Program-made: the position numbers and the translations under genes
Notes under the pieces: generated by a model
What the model was told of the DNA's origin: nothing
What the model saw: only the letters and a program-made list of their open reading frames with translations
Databases searched by the model: none
NCBI RefSeq assembly: GCF_015160875.1
Contig: NZ_CP063374.1
Coordinates: 2,666,001-2,730,000 of the forward strand
Length of the DNA stretch: 64,000 nt
Source: Streptomyces chromofuscus
GTDB lineage: Bacteria; Actinomycetota; Actinomycetes; Streptomycetales; Streptomycetaceae
Direction of reading: 5' to 3'
Shown here: one piece after another, positions 46,047 to 54,547 of the stretch
How positions within the stretch are numbered: the stretch's first letter is position 1
Layout of the letters: every line of letters begins with the position of its first letter

Positions 46047-48203
46047 CTACTTCCCCTGGGAACCCTTGGCGCCGGTCCTGCCACGGCCGCCCTTGTGGGT
46101 GCCGTTCTCCGTGCCGTTCTTGCTGTCGTACTCCTCGTACGCGTCGACGATACGGCCCACCAGCTTGTGCCGGACGACATCGTGGGACGACAGCCGGGAG
46201 AAGTGGACGTCCTCGACGCCCTCCAGGATCTCCTGCACCTGGCGCAGACCGGACTTGGTGCCGCCGGGCAGGTCGACCTGGGTCACGTCACCCGTGATCA
46301 CGATCTTCGAGTCGAAGCCGAGGCGGGTGAGGAACATCTTCATCTGCTCGGGGCTCGTGTTCTGGGCCTCGTCCAGGATGATGAAGGCGTCGTTGAGGGT
46401 GTTGTGCGTCAGCAGATAGTCCTGGGTGACGTAGAGGGAGTCCTCGGCCGCCACCTGGATGCAGACGGTCTCCTCGCTGCCCGCGGGCTCGATGCGGTCG
46501 ATGAACCGCATCGGGCGTCCGCCGCCTCCGGCCGCGTGGTACTTGTCGCGCTTGCGGGCGAGGCGGAAGGGTTCGATGCCCTCGGGGAGACGGATGTCGA
46601 CGACGTGCGTGTCGTTCCGGTGTGCGATCTCCCGGCCCTTCGCGAGACCGGGCTTGCGGCCCTTGGCCACGCGGCGACGGGAGTACGCGACACCGCCCAG
46701 TGACTGCACGAGCGACATCACGTCGTCCCGCAACATGATCGATGTCGTCGTGTACTGGATCCGGCACGTGCGGTCGGCCTGGGTGACCGGCCCGCCGTCG
46801 GAGTCGAGCAGACCCTGGAGCACGGCCAGCCGGACCTCGGCGGAGTTGTACAGGTAGTCGTCCGGGACGAACTTGCTGTGCGAGCGAGTGCGCAGCAGGT
46901 CCAGCTCTCGGACAACCCGTGTGACAGGGTTCTCCAGGGTGACTACGTCCCCCGGGGACTTGACGCGATTGAGGGTGTAGTCGGGCCCGCCCTTGTGGCG
47001 TACCACGACACCGGGCAGCGCGGTTCCCAGCGCCTCGGCCAGCTCCGGATCCTCCGTCGCGAAGGAGGGAGTGGCAGAGCCCGTGAGACAACCGTCACCA
47101 AGCAGCAGTCCCAGCGCGTACGGGTCCATGGGGACATCGCGCTCCGGGAAGCACACTGGCGCCGTGAGGAGCGGCAGCTCGTACCGCCGCGCGTGCCCCG
47201 CCCGCAGGTTGCCGATCATCTCCTGGGTCTCCAGGACCCGCCACGGCTTGTTGCGGCGCCTGTCGTCACGTGTCCGGACCGTCCACAGGTGCTCGCCGCA
47301 GCACAGCGTCCAGGAGCCGTCCTGCGCTGTGACGCGGTAGATGTCCTTCTTGCCCTGCGGGTAAACACCCAGGACCGGGGTCGGCTCACCGTTGGAGCCG
47401 ATGACCAGGTCACCGACCTGGAGGTCGCCGATGGGGCGCCAGCCATCCGGCGTCAGAACCTTCGTGAACACGGGTTGTGCTCTGCCGCGCATGTACGCGA
47501 GCGGCGCGACCTCGATCGTCCCGGCGGCCATCAGGCGGGGGATGGAGTCCGGGTCGATCATGTCGTGCAGCGCGTCGTAGAGCGGGCGCAGATAGGGGTC
47601 GATCTTCTCGTAGAGCGTGCCCGGCAGGAAGCCGAGGCGCTCGCCGGCCTCGACCGCGGGACGGGTCAGGATGATGCGGTTGACCTGCTTGGACTGCAGG
47701 GCCTGCACCGCCTTGGCCATGGCCAGGTAGGTCTTGCCCGTGCCGGCGGGGCCGATGCCGAAGACGATCGTGTGCTTGTCGATCGCGTCGACGTACCGCT
47801 TCTGGTTGAGGGTCTTGGGACGGATCGTGCGGCCGCGCGAGGACAGGATGTTCTGGGTGAGCACCTGGGCCGGGGTCTCCTGCGGGCCCTCGCCGTTCTC
47901 AGTCGCCCGGAGCATGGCGATCGAGCGTTCCACTGCGTCCTCCGTCATCGGCTGCCCGGTGCGGAGCACCAGCATCATCTCGTCGAACAGGCGCTGGATG
48001 AGGGCGACTTCCGCCGCGGGCCCGACCGCGCTGATCTCATTGCCCCGGACGTGGATGTCGGCCGCCGGGAAGGCCTTCTCGATCACGCGCAGCAGAGAGT
48101 CGCCGGACCCCAGGACGGTCACCATGGGGTGCTGGGCGGGGACGGTGAACTGTGCTCTCGCCTGCCCCTGCGCGGGGGTGTGAGCTGTGGGTGTCTGAGT
48201 CAT
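46047..48203 (-). CDS. phoH: PhoH-family ATPase interrupted by an in-frame intein
   Basis: The 718-residue precursor consists of N-extein 1-241, intein 242-601 and C-extein 602-718. The host protein (358 residues after splicing, normal length) is a PhoH/YbeZ ATPase: Walker A GPAGTGKT at 151-158, and Walker [12 protein letters not shown] just after the intein. It works with YbeY in RNA metabolism. The intein sits between LAYMRGR and TLNDAF, at the most conserved part of the ATPase, so the enzyme must be inactive until splicing. ATG 48203 is the family start; the frame is open further upstream through the kinase gene, but that is an antisense-free accident of high GC. Followed by ybeY after 12 bases. 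Confidence 0.95.
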   Translation of the reverse strand: MTQTPTAHTPAQGQARAQFTVPAQHPMVTVLGSGDSLLRVIEKAFPAADIHVRGNEISAVGPAAEVALIQRLFDEMMLVLRTGQPMTEDAVERSIAMLRATENGEGPQETPAQVLTQNILSSRGRTIRPKTLNQKRYVDAIDKHTIVFGIGPAGTGKTYLAMAKAVQALQSKQVNRIILTRPAVEAGERLGFLPGTLYEKIDPYLRPLYDALHDMIDPDSIPRLMAAGTIEVAPLAYMRGRAQPVFTKVLTPDGWRPIGDLQVGDLVIGSNGEPTPVLGVYPQGKKDIYRVTAQDGSWTLCCGEHLWTVRTRDDRRRNKPWRVLETQEMIGNLRAGHARRYELPLLTAPVCFPERDVPMDPYALGLLLGDGCLTGSATPSFATEDPELAEALGTALPGVVVRHKGGPDYTLNRVKSPGDVVTLENPVTRVVRELDLLRTRSHSKFVPDDYLYNSAEVRLAVLQGLLDSDGGPVTQADRTCRIQYTTTSIMLRDDVMSLVQSLGGVAYSRRRVAKGRKPGLAKGREIAHRNDTHVVDIRLPEGIEPFRLARKRDKYHAAGGGGRPMRFIDRIEPAGSEETVCIQVAAEDSLYVTQDYLLTHNTLNDAFIILDEAQNTSPEQMKMFLTRLGFDSKIVITGDVTQVDLPGGTKSGLRQVQEILEGVEDVHFSRLSSHDVVRHKLVGRIVDAYEEYDSKNGTENGTHKGGRGRTGAKGSQGK
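46401..47480 (-). other. Class 3 intein with LAGLIDADG homing endonuclease, inserted in phoH
   Basis: 360 codons, in frame with phoH. The first residue is Ala, so the normal Cys/Ser nucleophile is missing. Block B reads CGEHLWTV with His64 (B:10) and Trp66 (B:12); block F reads [11 protein letters not shown] with Cys340 at F:4; block G reads LLTHN with Thr358, His359 and the final Asn360; the +1 extein residue is Thr. Trp-Cys-Thr at these three positions is the hallmark of class 3 inteins, in which the block F Cys makes the first branched ester. Two dodecapeptide motifs ([10 protein letters not shown] 123-132 and [10 protein letters not shown] 221-230) with acidic residues show an apparently intact homing endonuclease. 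Confidence 0.9.
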
Positions 48204-48352
48204 GGGCCGGCGCTGAAGGCCTGCACGTCCTCCTTGATACGACTCGCCTGCCACGAGGGCGGCCTGGCGATTTCCAGAGTACGCCCGGGGGGTGACAACC
48301 CCGTAGGCCTTTTCGATGCGCCGTACCGCACACGCCGCCCGGGCGCCGGGGG

Positions 48353-49504
48353 TCAGGCGGAGCGCCCGAAGCCGATCGTCGGGACCGCGCGGCGCAGCGG
48401 CCAGGGGCGGGCCGTGGCGGGGATGAGGTCCTCGAGGAAGGCGTACCGGAGCAGGGCCGCGGGGTCCTGGTCGTCGTAGGACTGCACCTTGCGCCACCAG
48501 GCCCCGATCTCGGACCAGCCCGGGGCCGAGAGGGAGCCGCCGAACTCCTGCACGGACAGAGCGGCCGTGAGCCCGGCGAAGGCCAGGCGGTCGGCGAGCG
48601 GCCAGCCGGCCAGGGTGCCGGTGACGAAGCCGGCGACGAAGACGTCGCCCGCGCCGGTGGGGTCCAGGGCCTCGACCTCGATCGCCGGGACCTCGGCGCT
48701 CTCGCCGGTGCGCCGGTCCACGGCGTACGCGCCCTCCGCGCCGAGCGTGACCACGGCGAGCGGCACGTGCTCGGTGAGGGCGTGCGCGGCGGCGCGGGGG
48801 CAGGTGGCGCCGGTGTAGCGCATCGCCTCGTCGGCGTTGGGCAGGAACGCCTCGCAGTGTTCGAGGTCGGCGAGGCCGGCCAGGTCCCAGGCGCCGCTGT
48901 CGTCCCAGCCGACGTCGGCGAAGACGCGGGTGCCCTTGCGCGCGGCCTGCGCGACCCAGGGGGCGCTCTTGCCGGGGGTGAGCGAGGCGACGGCGGCACG
49001 GGCGTGCGGGGGGCAGTCGGGGGCGGGCTCCTCGGGGGGCGGCTCGTGGCCGTGGGAGACCATGGTGCGCTCGCCCTCGTACGCCATGGAGACGGTGACC
49101 GGTGAGTGCCAGCCGGCCTCCCTGCGCGACGGGGCGAGGTCGATGCCCTCGCCCTGTTCCAGGGCGTCCCAGCAGTAGTCGCCGTAGTGGTCGTCGCCGA
49201 AGGCCGCCGCGAGGGAGGTCTTCAGGCCGAGCCGGGCCAGCGCGGTGGCCATGTTGGCGACGCCGCCGGGGCTCGATCCCATCCCGCGCGCCCAGGACTC
49301 GGTCCCGCGCACCGGGGCGGAGTCGAGCCCGGTGAAGATGATGTCGAGGAAGACGGTGCCGGTGAGATAGACGTCCCACGGCGGGTCGGCCGGCCCGCGC
49401 AGGGCGGCCAAGGGGTCGACGTGGGCGTGGCAGTACCGGCCTTCTCGGATCGGCGGTTCCGCCATGACGGTGGGCTGCGGCCCCTTTCCGGTGGACGCGG
49501 TCAC
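48353..49504 (-). CDS. PfkB-family carbohydrate kinase
   Basis: A 383-residue ribokinase-fold protein. GGVANMATALARLGLKTSLAAAFGDDHYGDY is the first PfkB signature (about residue 80), and ALDPTGAGDVFVAGFVTG the second (about 285) with the catalytic Asp in GAGD. The N-terminal 45 residues and an insert with EPPPEEPAPDCPP are extra to the core. Substrate, a sugar or nucleoside, is not evident. GTG 49504 has GGAG six bases upstream. An 11-base-arm inverted repeat lies immediately upstream in the promoter. Confidence 0.85.
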   Translation of the reverse strand: MTASTGKGPQPTVMAEPPIREGRYCHAHVDPLAALRGPADPPWDVYLTGTVFLDIIFTGLDSAPVRGTESWARGMGSSPGGVANMATALARLGLKTSLAAAFGDDHYGDYCWDALEQGEGIDLAPSRREAGWHSPVTVSMAYEGERTMVSHGHEPPPEEPAPDCPPHARAAVASLTPGKSAPWVAQAARKGTRVFADVGWDDSGAWDLAGLADLEHCEAFLPNADEAMRYTGATCPRAAAHALTEHVPLAVVTLGAEGAYAVDRRTGESAEVPAIEVEALDPTGAGDVFVAGFVTGTLAGWPLADRLAFAGLTAALSVQEFGGSLSAPGWSEIGAWWRKVQSYDDQDPAALLRYAFLEDLIPATARPWPLRRAVPTIGFGRSA

Positions 49505-49515
49505 AGTGCGCTCCC

Positions 49516-49552
49516 TGACGTGGTGCTGACCTCGCCAGTGTGCACCACGTCA
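49516..49552. promoter_or_regulatory. Inverted repeat operator candidate upstream of the PfkB kinase
   Basis: TGACGTGGTGC (49516-49526) and GCACCACGTCA (49542-49552) are perfect 11-base arms separated by 15 bases, 12 bases before the GTG start. The position just upstream of the ribosome site fits a repressor operator over the promoter or a leader hairpin. Confidence 0.55.
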
Positions 49553-49876
49553 CTGACAGCGGGCGCCCAGTCACTGCGGAAGCCTCGGGCCCGTCCGGTC
49601 CGCCGCGTCACGCCGTCGCCGGACCCGGTCGCGCGGCGCCGGGCGACGCCTTCGGGGCGCCGTGGCAGCCGCCCCCTGTGGCGTCCTTCCTCACCCTGCC
49701 CACGATCCCAGCCGCTCGTGTCCGCAGCGCCACCGGCCCAACCCCTGCCCCGGGCGCACCCGCCCGCCGTACAGTCCGGCACGTGGGGCCCGTCGGTCTG
49801 TCCGCCGCCGCGGTCGGGGCGCCGGACGTGCTGCTGGTGCGGCGCGGCGGACGCAACGACCGGGTGCGGCAGGGAG
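49553..49876. other. Intergenic stretch without a recognisable gene
   Basis: 324 bases between the kinase promoter and the end of the glucarate dehydratase gene. Short open frames exist on both strands but have no ribosome site or protein-like pattern; I see no clear terminator. Confidence 0.5.
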
Positions 49877-51166
49877 TTACCAGCGGGGCATGGCGGGGGT
49901 GACCCACTCCGGGTCGGCGATCCGCATCGCGGCCGCGTCGTCGCGGTCGCGCAGCGTGCCGTCGTCGTCGAGCCAGCGCCGGTGCAGGGCGGCGAGCCGG
50001 TCCCGGTCGAGTTCGACGCCCAGGCCGGGGGCGTCCGGGACCCGTACGGCCCCGTTCTCGAAGACCAGCCGCTCGGTGAGCACGTCCTCGGACTGCCAGG
50101 GGTAGTGGGAGTCGCAGGCGTGGTGGAGGCCGGGGACGGTGGCCGCCACGTGGGTCATCGCGGCCAGGCTGATCCCCAGGTGGGTGTTGGAGTGCATGGA
50201 CACCCCGACGCCGAAGGTGCGGCAGACGGCGGCGAGTTGCTGGGTGTTGCGCAGCCCGCCCCAGTAGTGGTGGTCGGACAGGACGACCTGGACGGCGCCC
50301 CGGGTGAACGCCTCCCTGATCTCGGCGAAGGTCGTCACGCACATGTTGGTGGCGAGCGGCACGCCGGTCCGCTCGGCGACCTCGGCCATGGCGGGCGTGC
50401 CGAGCGCCGGGTCCTCCAGGTACTCCAGGACGTCACCGAGGTCCCCGGCCACCTTCAGCGACGTCGCCACCGACCAGGCGCCGTTGGGGTCGAGCCGCAG
50501 CGGATGCCCGGGGAAGGCCTCCGCCAGCGCCCGTACGGCCGCGATCTCCTCGTCCGGCGGGAACACCCCGCCCTTGAGCTTGAACGACGAGAACCCGTAC
50601 CGCTCCTTGAACTTGCGCGCCTGCTCCACGACCCCGGCCGGGTCGAGCGCGGCCCCCCAGTCGTCCCGCTCGGCGCGGACGCCGGCCGGGTGCTCGGCCC
50701 ACTTGTAGAACAGGTACGCGCTGTACTCCACCGCGTCCCGCACCTTGCCCCCGAGCAGTGCGTGCACGGGCAGGCCGAGCGACTTGCCCAGCGCGTCGAG
50801 GCAGGCCACCTCGAAGCCGGAGACGACGGACAGCCGGAGCTTGTCCGCGGTCTGCACGCCGCGCAGTCCGCCGACGTCCACCGCCTCGGAGACCCGCGAG
50901 GCGTCCACGGCGACCTCGTCGGCGAGGGTGAACAGCCCGTTGAGGTCGCTGACCCGCCGGCCCTTCAGCTTCTCCGCGAAGGGCCGCGCCAGTTCCAGGT
51001 ACTTGGTGTCGCCGTAGGTCTCCCCGACGCCGGTCACGCCGTCCGCCGTCACGACCTCCACGACCAGCCGGGGCGTGTACGGCTGGTGGACGCCCTGCGT
51101 GTTCAGCAACGGCGGGTCGGCGATCAGGACGGGGGTCAGTCGTACGTCCGTGACGGTGAGGTTCAC
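49877..51166 (-). CDS. Glucarate dehydratase-family enzyme (enolase superfamily)
   Basis: A 429-residue TIM-barrel dehydratase. The capping domain (1-130) is followed by the base motif KLKGG (KxK, near residue 205), metal ligands in RLDPNGAW and YLEDP, TNMCVTTF, and the His-containing VSMHSNTHLG near residue 335, as in GudD. It would turn D-glucarate into 5-keto-4-deoxyglucarate; relatives with other aldarate specificity exist. GTG 51166 has AGGAG eight bases upstream. A good promoter and an inverted repeat separate it from a divergent IclR gene, the likely repressor. Confidence 0.88.
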   Translation of the reverse strand: MNLTVTDVRLTPVLIADPPLLNTQGVHQPYTPRLVVEVVTADGVTGVGETYGDTKYLELARPFAEKLKGRRVSDLNGLFTLADEVAVDASRVSEAVDVGGLRGVQTADKLRLSVVSGFEVACLDALGKSLGLPVHALLGGKVRDAVEYSAYLFYKWAEHPAGVRAERDDWGAALDPAGVVEQARKFKERYGFSSFKLKGGVFPPDEEIAAVRALAEAFPGHPLRLDPNGAWSVATSLKVAGDLGDVLEYLEDPALGTPAMAEVAERTGVPLATNMCVTTFAEIREAFTRGAVQVVLSDHHYWGGLRNTQQLAAVCRTFGVGVSMHSNTHLGISLAAMTHVAATVPGLHHACDSHYPWQSEDVLTERLVFENGAVRVPDAPGLGVELDRDRLAALHRRWLDDDGTLRDRDDAAAMRIADPEWVTPAMPRW

Positions 51167-51226
51167 AGGGCGGCTCCTACGAGGTCGAGTCCGGCGGCGA
51201 GCAGGATCATCCACGTATGGGGACAG

Positions 51227-51263
51227 AGATTAGATAGGCGAACAACGCCCGTCAATGGTTCGC
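51227..51263. promoter_or_regulatory. Glucarate dehydratase promoter with overlapping inverted repeat
   Basis: On the minus strand TTGACG (51255-51250), 17 bases, TAATCT (51232-51227). The inverted repeat GCGAAC (51238-51243) -N14- GTTCGC (51258-51263) overlaps the spacer and the -35 region, so a bound dimer would block the promoter. The divergent IclR protein is the obvious candidate. Confidence 0.65.
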
Positions 51264-51309
51264 GCTCACCGAAAGCCCACCGCCGGGCACCGGAGGGCGG
51301 CCCCCTGCC

Positions 51310-51324
51310 TACGATCAGCACATG
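51310..51324 (+). promoter_or_regulatory. Candidate -10 of leaderless iclR mRNA
   Basis: TACGAT (51310-51315), six bases, ATG 51322; no ribosome-binding site. Confidence 0.45.
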
Positions 51325-52104
51325 TCGGAGACAGGCGGCGTCCGCGAGGTGAAATCGGCGGCGCGGACGGTGGAGTTGCTGGAGCTGCTGGCCGCGCGCG
51401 GCGACCGACCGGCACGGCTTCAGGAGCTGGCGGACGAGCTCGGCGTGCCCCGCAGCTCCATGTACGCCCTGCTGCGGACGCTCGCCGCCCGCGGCTGGGT
51501 CCGCATCGACGTCACCGGCTCCCTGTACGGCATCGGCATCCGCGCCCTGCTCACCGGCACCGCCTACCTCGACTCCGACCCGCGCGTACGGCTCGTGCGT
51601 CCCTACCTCGACGAGGCGTCCGAGGCGCTCGGCGAGACCATCCACATGGGCCGGCTGGACGGCCGGGACGTGGCGTACCTGGCGACCCGCGAGTCGCACG
51701 AGTACCTGCGCACCATCAGCCGGGTCGGGCGCCGGCTGCCCGCCCATGTGGGCGGTCTGGGCAAGGCCCTGCTCGCGGAGCGTCCCGACGCCGAGCTGCC
51801 CGACGGACCGTACGAGGCGCTCACCCCCAACACCCGCACCACCCGCGCCTCCCTCGCCGCCGATCTGGCCGAGGTGCGCTCACGCGGCTACGCGGTGGAC
51901 CGCGAGGAGGGCGTCCTCGGCATCGTCGGCTTCGGCTTGGCGCTGCGGTACGACACTCCCGCCCAGGACGCGATCAGCTGCTCGGTGCCGGTGGCCCGGC
52001 TGACGCCGGGGCACGAGGAGCGGATCGTCGCCGTGATGCGGGAGATCCGGGCCAAGATCGAGACGACGGTGCCCGTCGGCGGGGGCTCGGTGCAGTGGCG
52101 CTAG
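51322..52104 (+). CDS. IclR-family transcriptional regulator
   Basis: A 260-residue protein with an N-terminal winged helix (AARTVELLELLAARGDRPARLQELADELGVPRSSMYALLRTL in parts) and the C-terminal GAF-like effector domain, seen in ETIHMGRLDGRDVAYLATRES, LPAHVGGLGKALLA and GIVGFGLALRY. IclR members often govern sugar-acid and aromatic catabolism; it is divergent from glucarate dehydratase, with a dyad in between. The next gene, an MFS protein on the same strand, may be part of the regulon. Confidence 0.9.
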   Translation: MSETGGVREVKSAARTVELLELLAARGDRPARLQELADELGVPRSSMYALLRTLAARGWVRIDVTGSLYGIGIRALLTGTAYLDSDPRVRLVRPYLDEASEALGETIHMGRLDGRDVAYLATRESHEYLRTISRVGRRLPAHVGGLGKALLAERPDAELPDGPYEALTPNTRTTRASLAADLAEVRSRGYAVDREEGVLGIVGFGLALRYDTPAQDAISCSVPVARLTPGHEERIVAVMREIRAKIETTVPVGGGSVQWR

Positions 52105-52290
52105 CCGGCCGAAGGGCGCTCGTCTACCCGGCCGGGGCGGCCCCAAACAGAAGGTGACCCGGATCACCCACCCCGGCCCCCCGTCGGCCCTCCCCCGCTT
52201 GATACAAATTGCCCGCGCGTTCCTGTCCGTCGACGGTCGTCGCCCATCCCCCCTTCTGTGCCGCTCCTTTCGCATGCCCTGGGAACGCCC

Positions 52291-53478
52291 GTGTCCGCCC
52301 CCCGCACCACCCCGCCCTGGCCCCTCGTCGCCCTTTTCACGGCCGGGTATCTCGCCCCGTACCTCCTCCCGACCGTCGTCGGCAGGCTGGACTCCGGACT
52401 CCCCGTCTCCGCCACGCAGGCGGGCGCCATCGGCAGCGCGCTGCTGCTGAGTTCGGCGACGGCCGGTTTCCTGCTGGCCTCCCGCGTCGACCGGATCGGC
52501 CCGCGCACCCTCGCCCGGGCCGGCCTGGTGCTCGCCGTCCTCGGCTACGGCGGCGCCGCCCTCACCACCGCCGTTCCCGCGGTCGTCGCCGGCGCGGTGA
52601 TCGGCGGCTTCGGCTCGGGCACGGCCACCGCGGTCGCCGCCACCGGCATCGCCGCCCAGAGGGATCCGCACCGCGTCACCACACTCGGGCTGCTCGGCGT
52701 CTCCGCCCTCGCCGGGGCCGTCTATCTGACGGTCCCGCACCTCGGCGCCGGCCACGGTCTGCCGCTGGCCGCGATCGGCCTCACCGCGCTCGCCGTCTGG
52801 CCGCTGACCGCCCGCCTGCACCCCCGCACCCCGGCGCCCGCCGTGCGCCGCCCCCGCGAGCCCCTCCCCCACCTGCGCGCCGGCCTGCTCCTCGCCGCCA
52901 CGATGCCCTGCTGGTCGATGGCGCAGAACGCCCTGTGGGGCGTCAGCGGCCGGATCGGCGTCACCCAGGCCCACCTGGGCGAGGCGGCCGTCGGCGCGGT
53001 CTTCGCCGTCGCGCTCGGCGCGGGACTGCTGGGGGTCGTCGGCGCCGGGGCCCTCGGCCCACGGCTCGGGCACGCCGCCCCCATCGGCGTCGGTACCGTC
53101 CTCATCGCCGGCTGCATCGTGCTCAGCGCCTCCGCGACCGGCCTGACGACCTTCGCGGCCGGCGAGATCGCCTGGAACACGCTCTACCCGATCGTCCTGT
53201 CCTACGTCATCGGCCTCGCCGCCTCCCTCGACCCGCGCGGCCGCTGGGCGGTGCTGGTCGGCTCGGCGTCCTCGCTGGGCACCGCGGCGGGCCCGCTCAC
53301 CGGCAGCCTGCTGTCGGCGCAGGCCGGCTTCCCGGCGATGGGCACCGTCCTCGCCGCCGGGCTGCTGGTGATCGCCGTGCCGATGACGGCGGTCGCGCTC
53401 GGCGCGGGCAGGCGCTCGCTCCCGGTGGTGGAGATCCCGGTGGAGACACCTGCCTACGACAGGGCGACGGCAGCGTAG
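52291..53478 (+). CDS. MFS transporter
   Basis: A protein of about 395 residues with roughly 12 hydrophobic helices (PPWPLVALFTAGYLAPYLLPTVVGRLD; SRVDRIGPRTLARAGLVL as motif A). GTG 52291 has GGGAA close upstream; GTG 52258 would add 11 residues. No clear family specificity; the neighbourhood of glucarate dehydratase and IclR suggests, but does not show, uptake of a sugar acid. An AT-rich TTGATACAAATTG at about 52199 is probably part of the promoter. It converges on the adenine deaminase across a terminator. Confidence 0.82.
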   Translation: MSAPRTTPPWPLVALFTAGYLAPYLLPTVVGRLDSGLPVSATQAGAIGSALLLSSATAGFLLASRVDRIGPRTLARAGLVLAVLGYGGAALTTAVPAVVAGAVIGGFGSGTATAVAATGIAAQRDPHRVTTLGLLGVSALAGAVYLTVPHLGAGHGLPLAAIGLTALAVWPLTARLHPRTPAPAVRRPREPLPHLRAGLLLAATMPCWSMAQNALWGVSGRIGVTQAHLGEAAVGAVFAVALGAGLLGVVGAGALGPRLGHAAPIGVGTVLIAGCIVLSASATGLTTFAAGEIAWNTLYPIVLSYVIGLAASLDPRGRWAVLVGSASSLGTAAGPLTGSLLSAQAGFPAMGTVLAAGLLVIAVPMTAVALGAGRRSLPVVEIPVETPAYDRATAA

Positions 53479-53495
53479 GCGCCCCGGACGAGCGC

Positions 53496-53525
53496 CCGGG
53501 GCCTGATCCCAACGACAGGCCCCGG
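53496..53525. terminator. Bidirectional hairpin between MFS and adenine deaminase genes
   Basis: CCGGGGCCTG (53496-53505) and CAGGCCCCGG (53516-53525), perfect 10-base arms with a 10-base loop. A further CGACAGGCCCTAG follows and ends in the deaminase stop codon. Confidence 0.75.
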
Positions 53526-53538
53526 TGCACGACAGGCC

Positions 53539-54528
53539 CTAGAACTCGTACGCCTCGACCTCCGCGAGGTACCGAGCCCGCCGCTCCTCGTCGTGCTCCA
53601 GGAAGGACGCGACGAAGGAGTTGCGGGCCAGCTCGCGCAGCCGCTCCTCGCCCAGCCCCAGCGCCGCGCGCACGGCGTCGAAGTTGTCGCCGGCGTACCC
53701 GCCGAAGTAGGCCGGGTCGTCGGAGTTGACCGTGCACAGCAGCCCGGCGTCGAGCATCGCGGGCAGCGGGTGCTCGGCGAGGACGTCGACGGCGCGCAGC
53801 CGGACGTTGGACAGCGGGCACAGCGTCAGCGGGATCCGCTCGCGCACCAGCCGCTGCACCAGCGCCGGGTCCTCCATGCAGCGCAGCCCGTGGTCGACGC
53901 GCTCCACGCCGAGCACGTCGAGGGCCTCGGTGACGTACTCCGGTGGCCCTTCCTCCCCGGCGTGCGCGACCCGCCGCAGCCCGAGGGCGGCGGCGGCCTC
54001 GTACACCTCGCGGAACTTCGCCGGCGGATGCCCGACCTCGGCGGAGTCCAGCCCGATCCCGGTGATCCGGTCCAGGTACGGCTTCGCCGCGTCCAGCGTC
54101 GCCGTCGCCGACTCGGCGGACTCGTCCCGCAGGAAGCACATGATCAGCAGGGTGGAGACGCCGTGCTCGCGCTCGCTGTGCTCCAGCGCCCGCCACAGGC
54201 CCTCGACCACGGTGCCCATGCCGACCCCCCGGGTCAGGTGCGCCTGCGGGTCGAAGAAGATCTCCGCGTGCCGTACGCCCTGCGCGGCTGCCCGGGCGAG
54301 GTAGGCGTTCGCGAGGTCCGCGAAGTCCTGCTCGGTGCGCAGTACGGCCATCAGCTCGTAGTACAGGTCCAGGAAGGACTGCAGATCCTCGAACCGGTAC
54401 GCCGTGCGCAGCGCTTCGGTGTCCGCGTAGGGCAGTTCCACGCCGTTGCGCGCGGCGAGCTCGAAAGCGAGCTCCGGCTCCAGGGTGCCTTCGATATGGA
54501 GGTGCAGTTCAGCTTTCGGGAGGGGCAT
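53539..54528 (-). CDS. Adenine deaminase (adenosine-deaminase fold)
   Basis: A 329-residue zinc hydrolase. HLHIEG gives the first two zinc ligands, VAHAGEEGPPEYV the His and catalytic Glu, VDHGLR another His, and NSDDPAYFGGY the metal Asp. The start (LPKAELHLHIEGTLEPELAFELAARNG), IGLDSAEVGHPPAKF and LCPLSNVRL match the adenine deaminase subgroup (Aah1/PA0148 type) more closely than adenosine deaminases, so the product would turn adenine into hypoxanthine in purine salvage. TACGAT lies five bases before the ATG, again a likely leaderless start. Confidence 0.88.
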   Translation of the reverse strand: MPLPKAELHLHIEGTLEPELAFELAARNGVELPYADTEALRTAYRFEDLQSFLDLYYELMAVLRTEQDFADLANAYLARAAAQGVRHAEIFFDPQAHLTRGVGMGTVVEGLWRALEHSEREHGVSTLLIMCFLRDESAESATATLDAAKPYLDRITGIGLDSAEVGHPPAKFREVYEAAAALGLRRVAHAGEEGPPEYVTEALDVLGVERVDHGLRCMEDPALVQRLVRERIPLTLCPLSNVRLRAVDVLAEHPLPAMLDAGLLCTVNSDDPAYFGGYAGDNFDAVRAALGLGEERLRELARNSFVASFLEHDEERRARYLAEVEAYEF

Positions 54529-54539
54529 AGTTCATCGTA
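54526..54539 (-). promoter_or_regulatory. Candidate -10 of leaderless adenine deaminase mRNA
   Basis: Minus strand TACGAT, five bases, ATG; no ribosome-binding site. It lies in the 19-base gap after the rnz stop. Confidence 0.35.
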
Positions 54540-54547
54540 GGGGCGTT

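Noticed and set aside
46047..49574. A very long open frame joining the PfkB kinase region to phoH as one protein
   Set aside because: The upstream half is a shadow of the kinase gene in another frame (Arg/Pro-rich); PhoH begins at ATG 48203 with its normal family start.
49501..49782. 93-codon frame upstream of the PfkB kinase
   Set aside because: No ribosome site and low-complexity composition; it overlaps the operator-like repeat.
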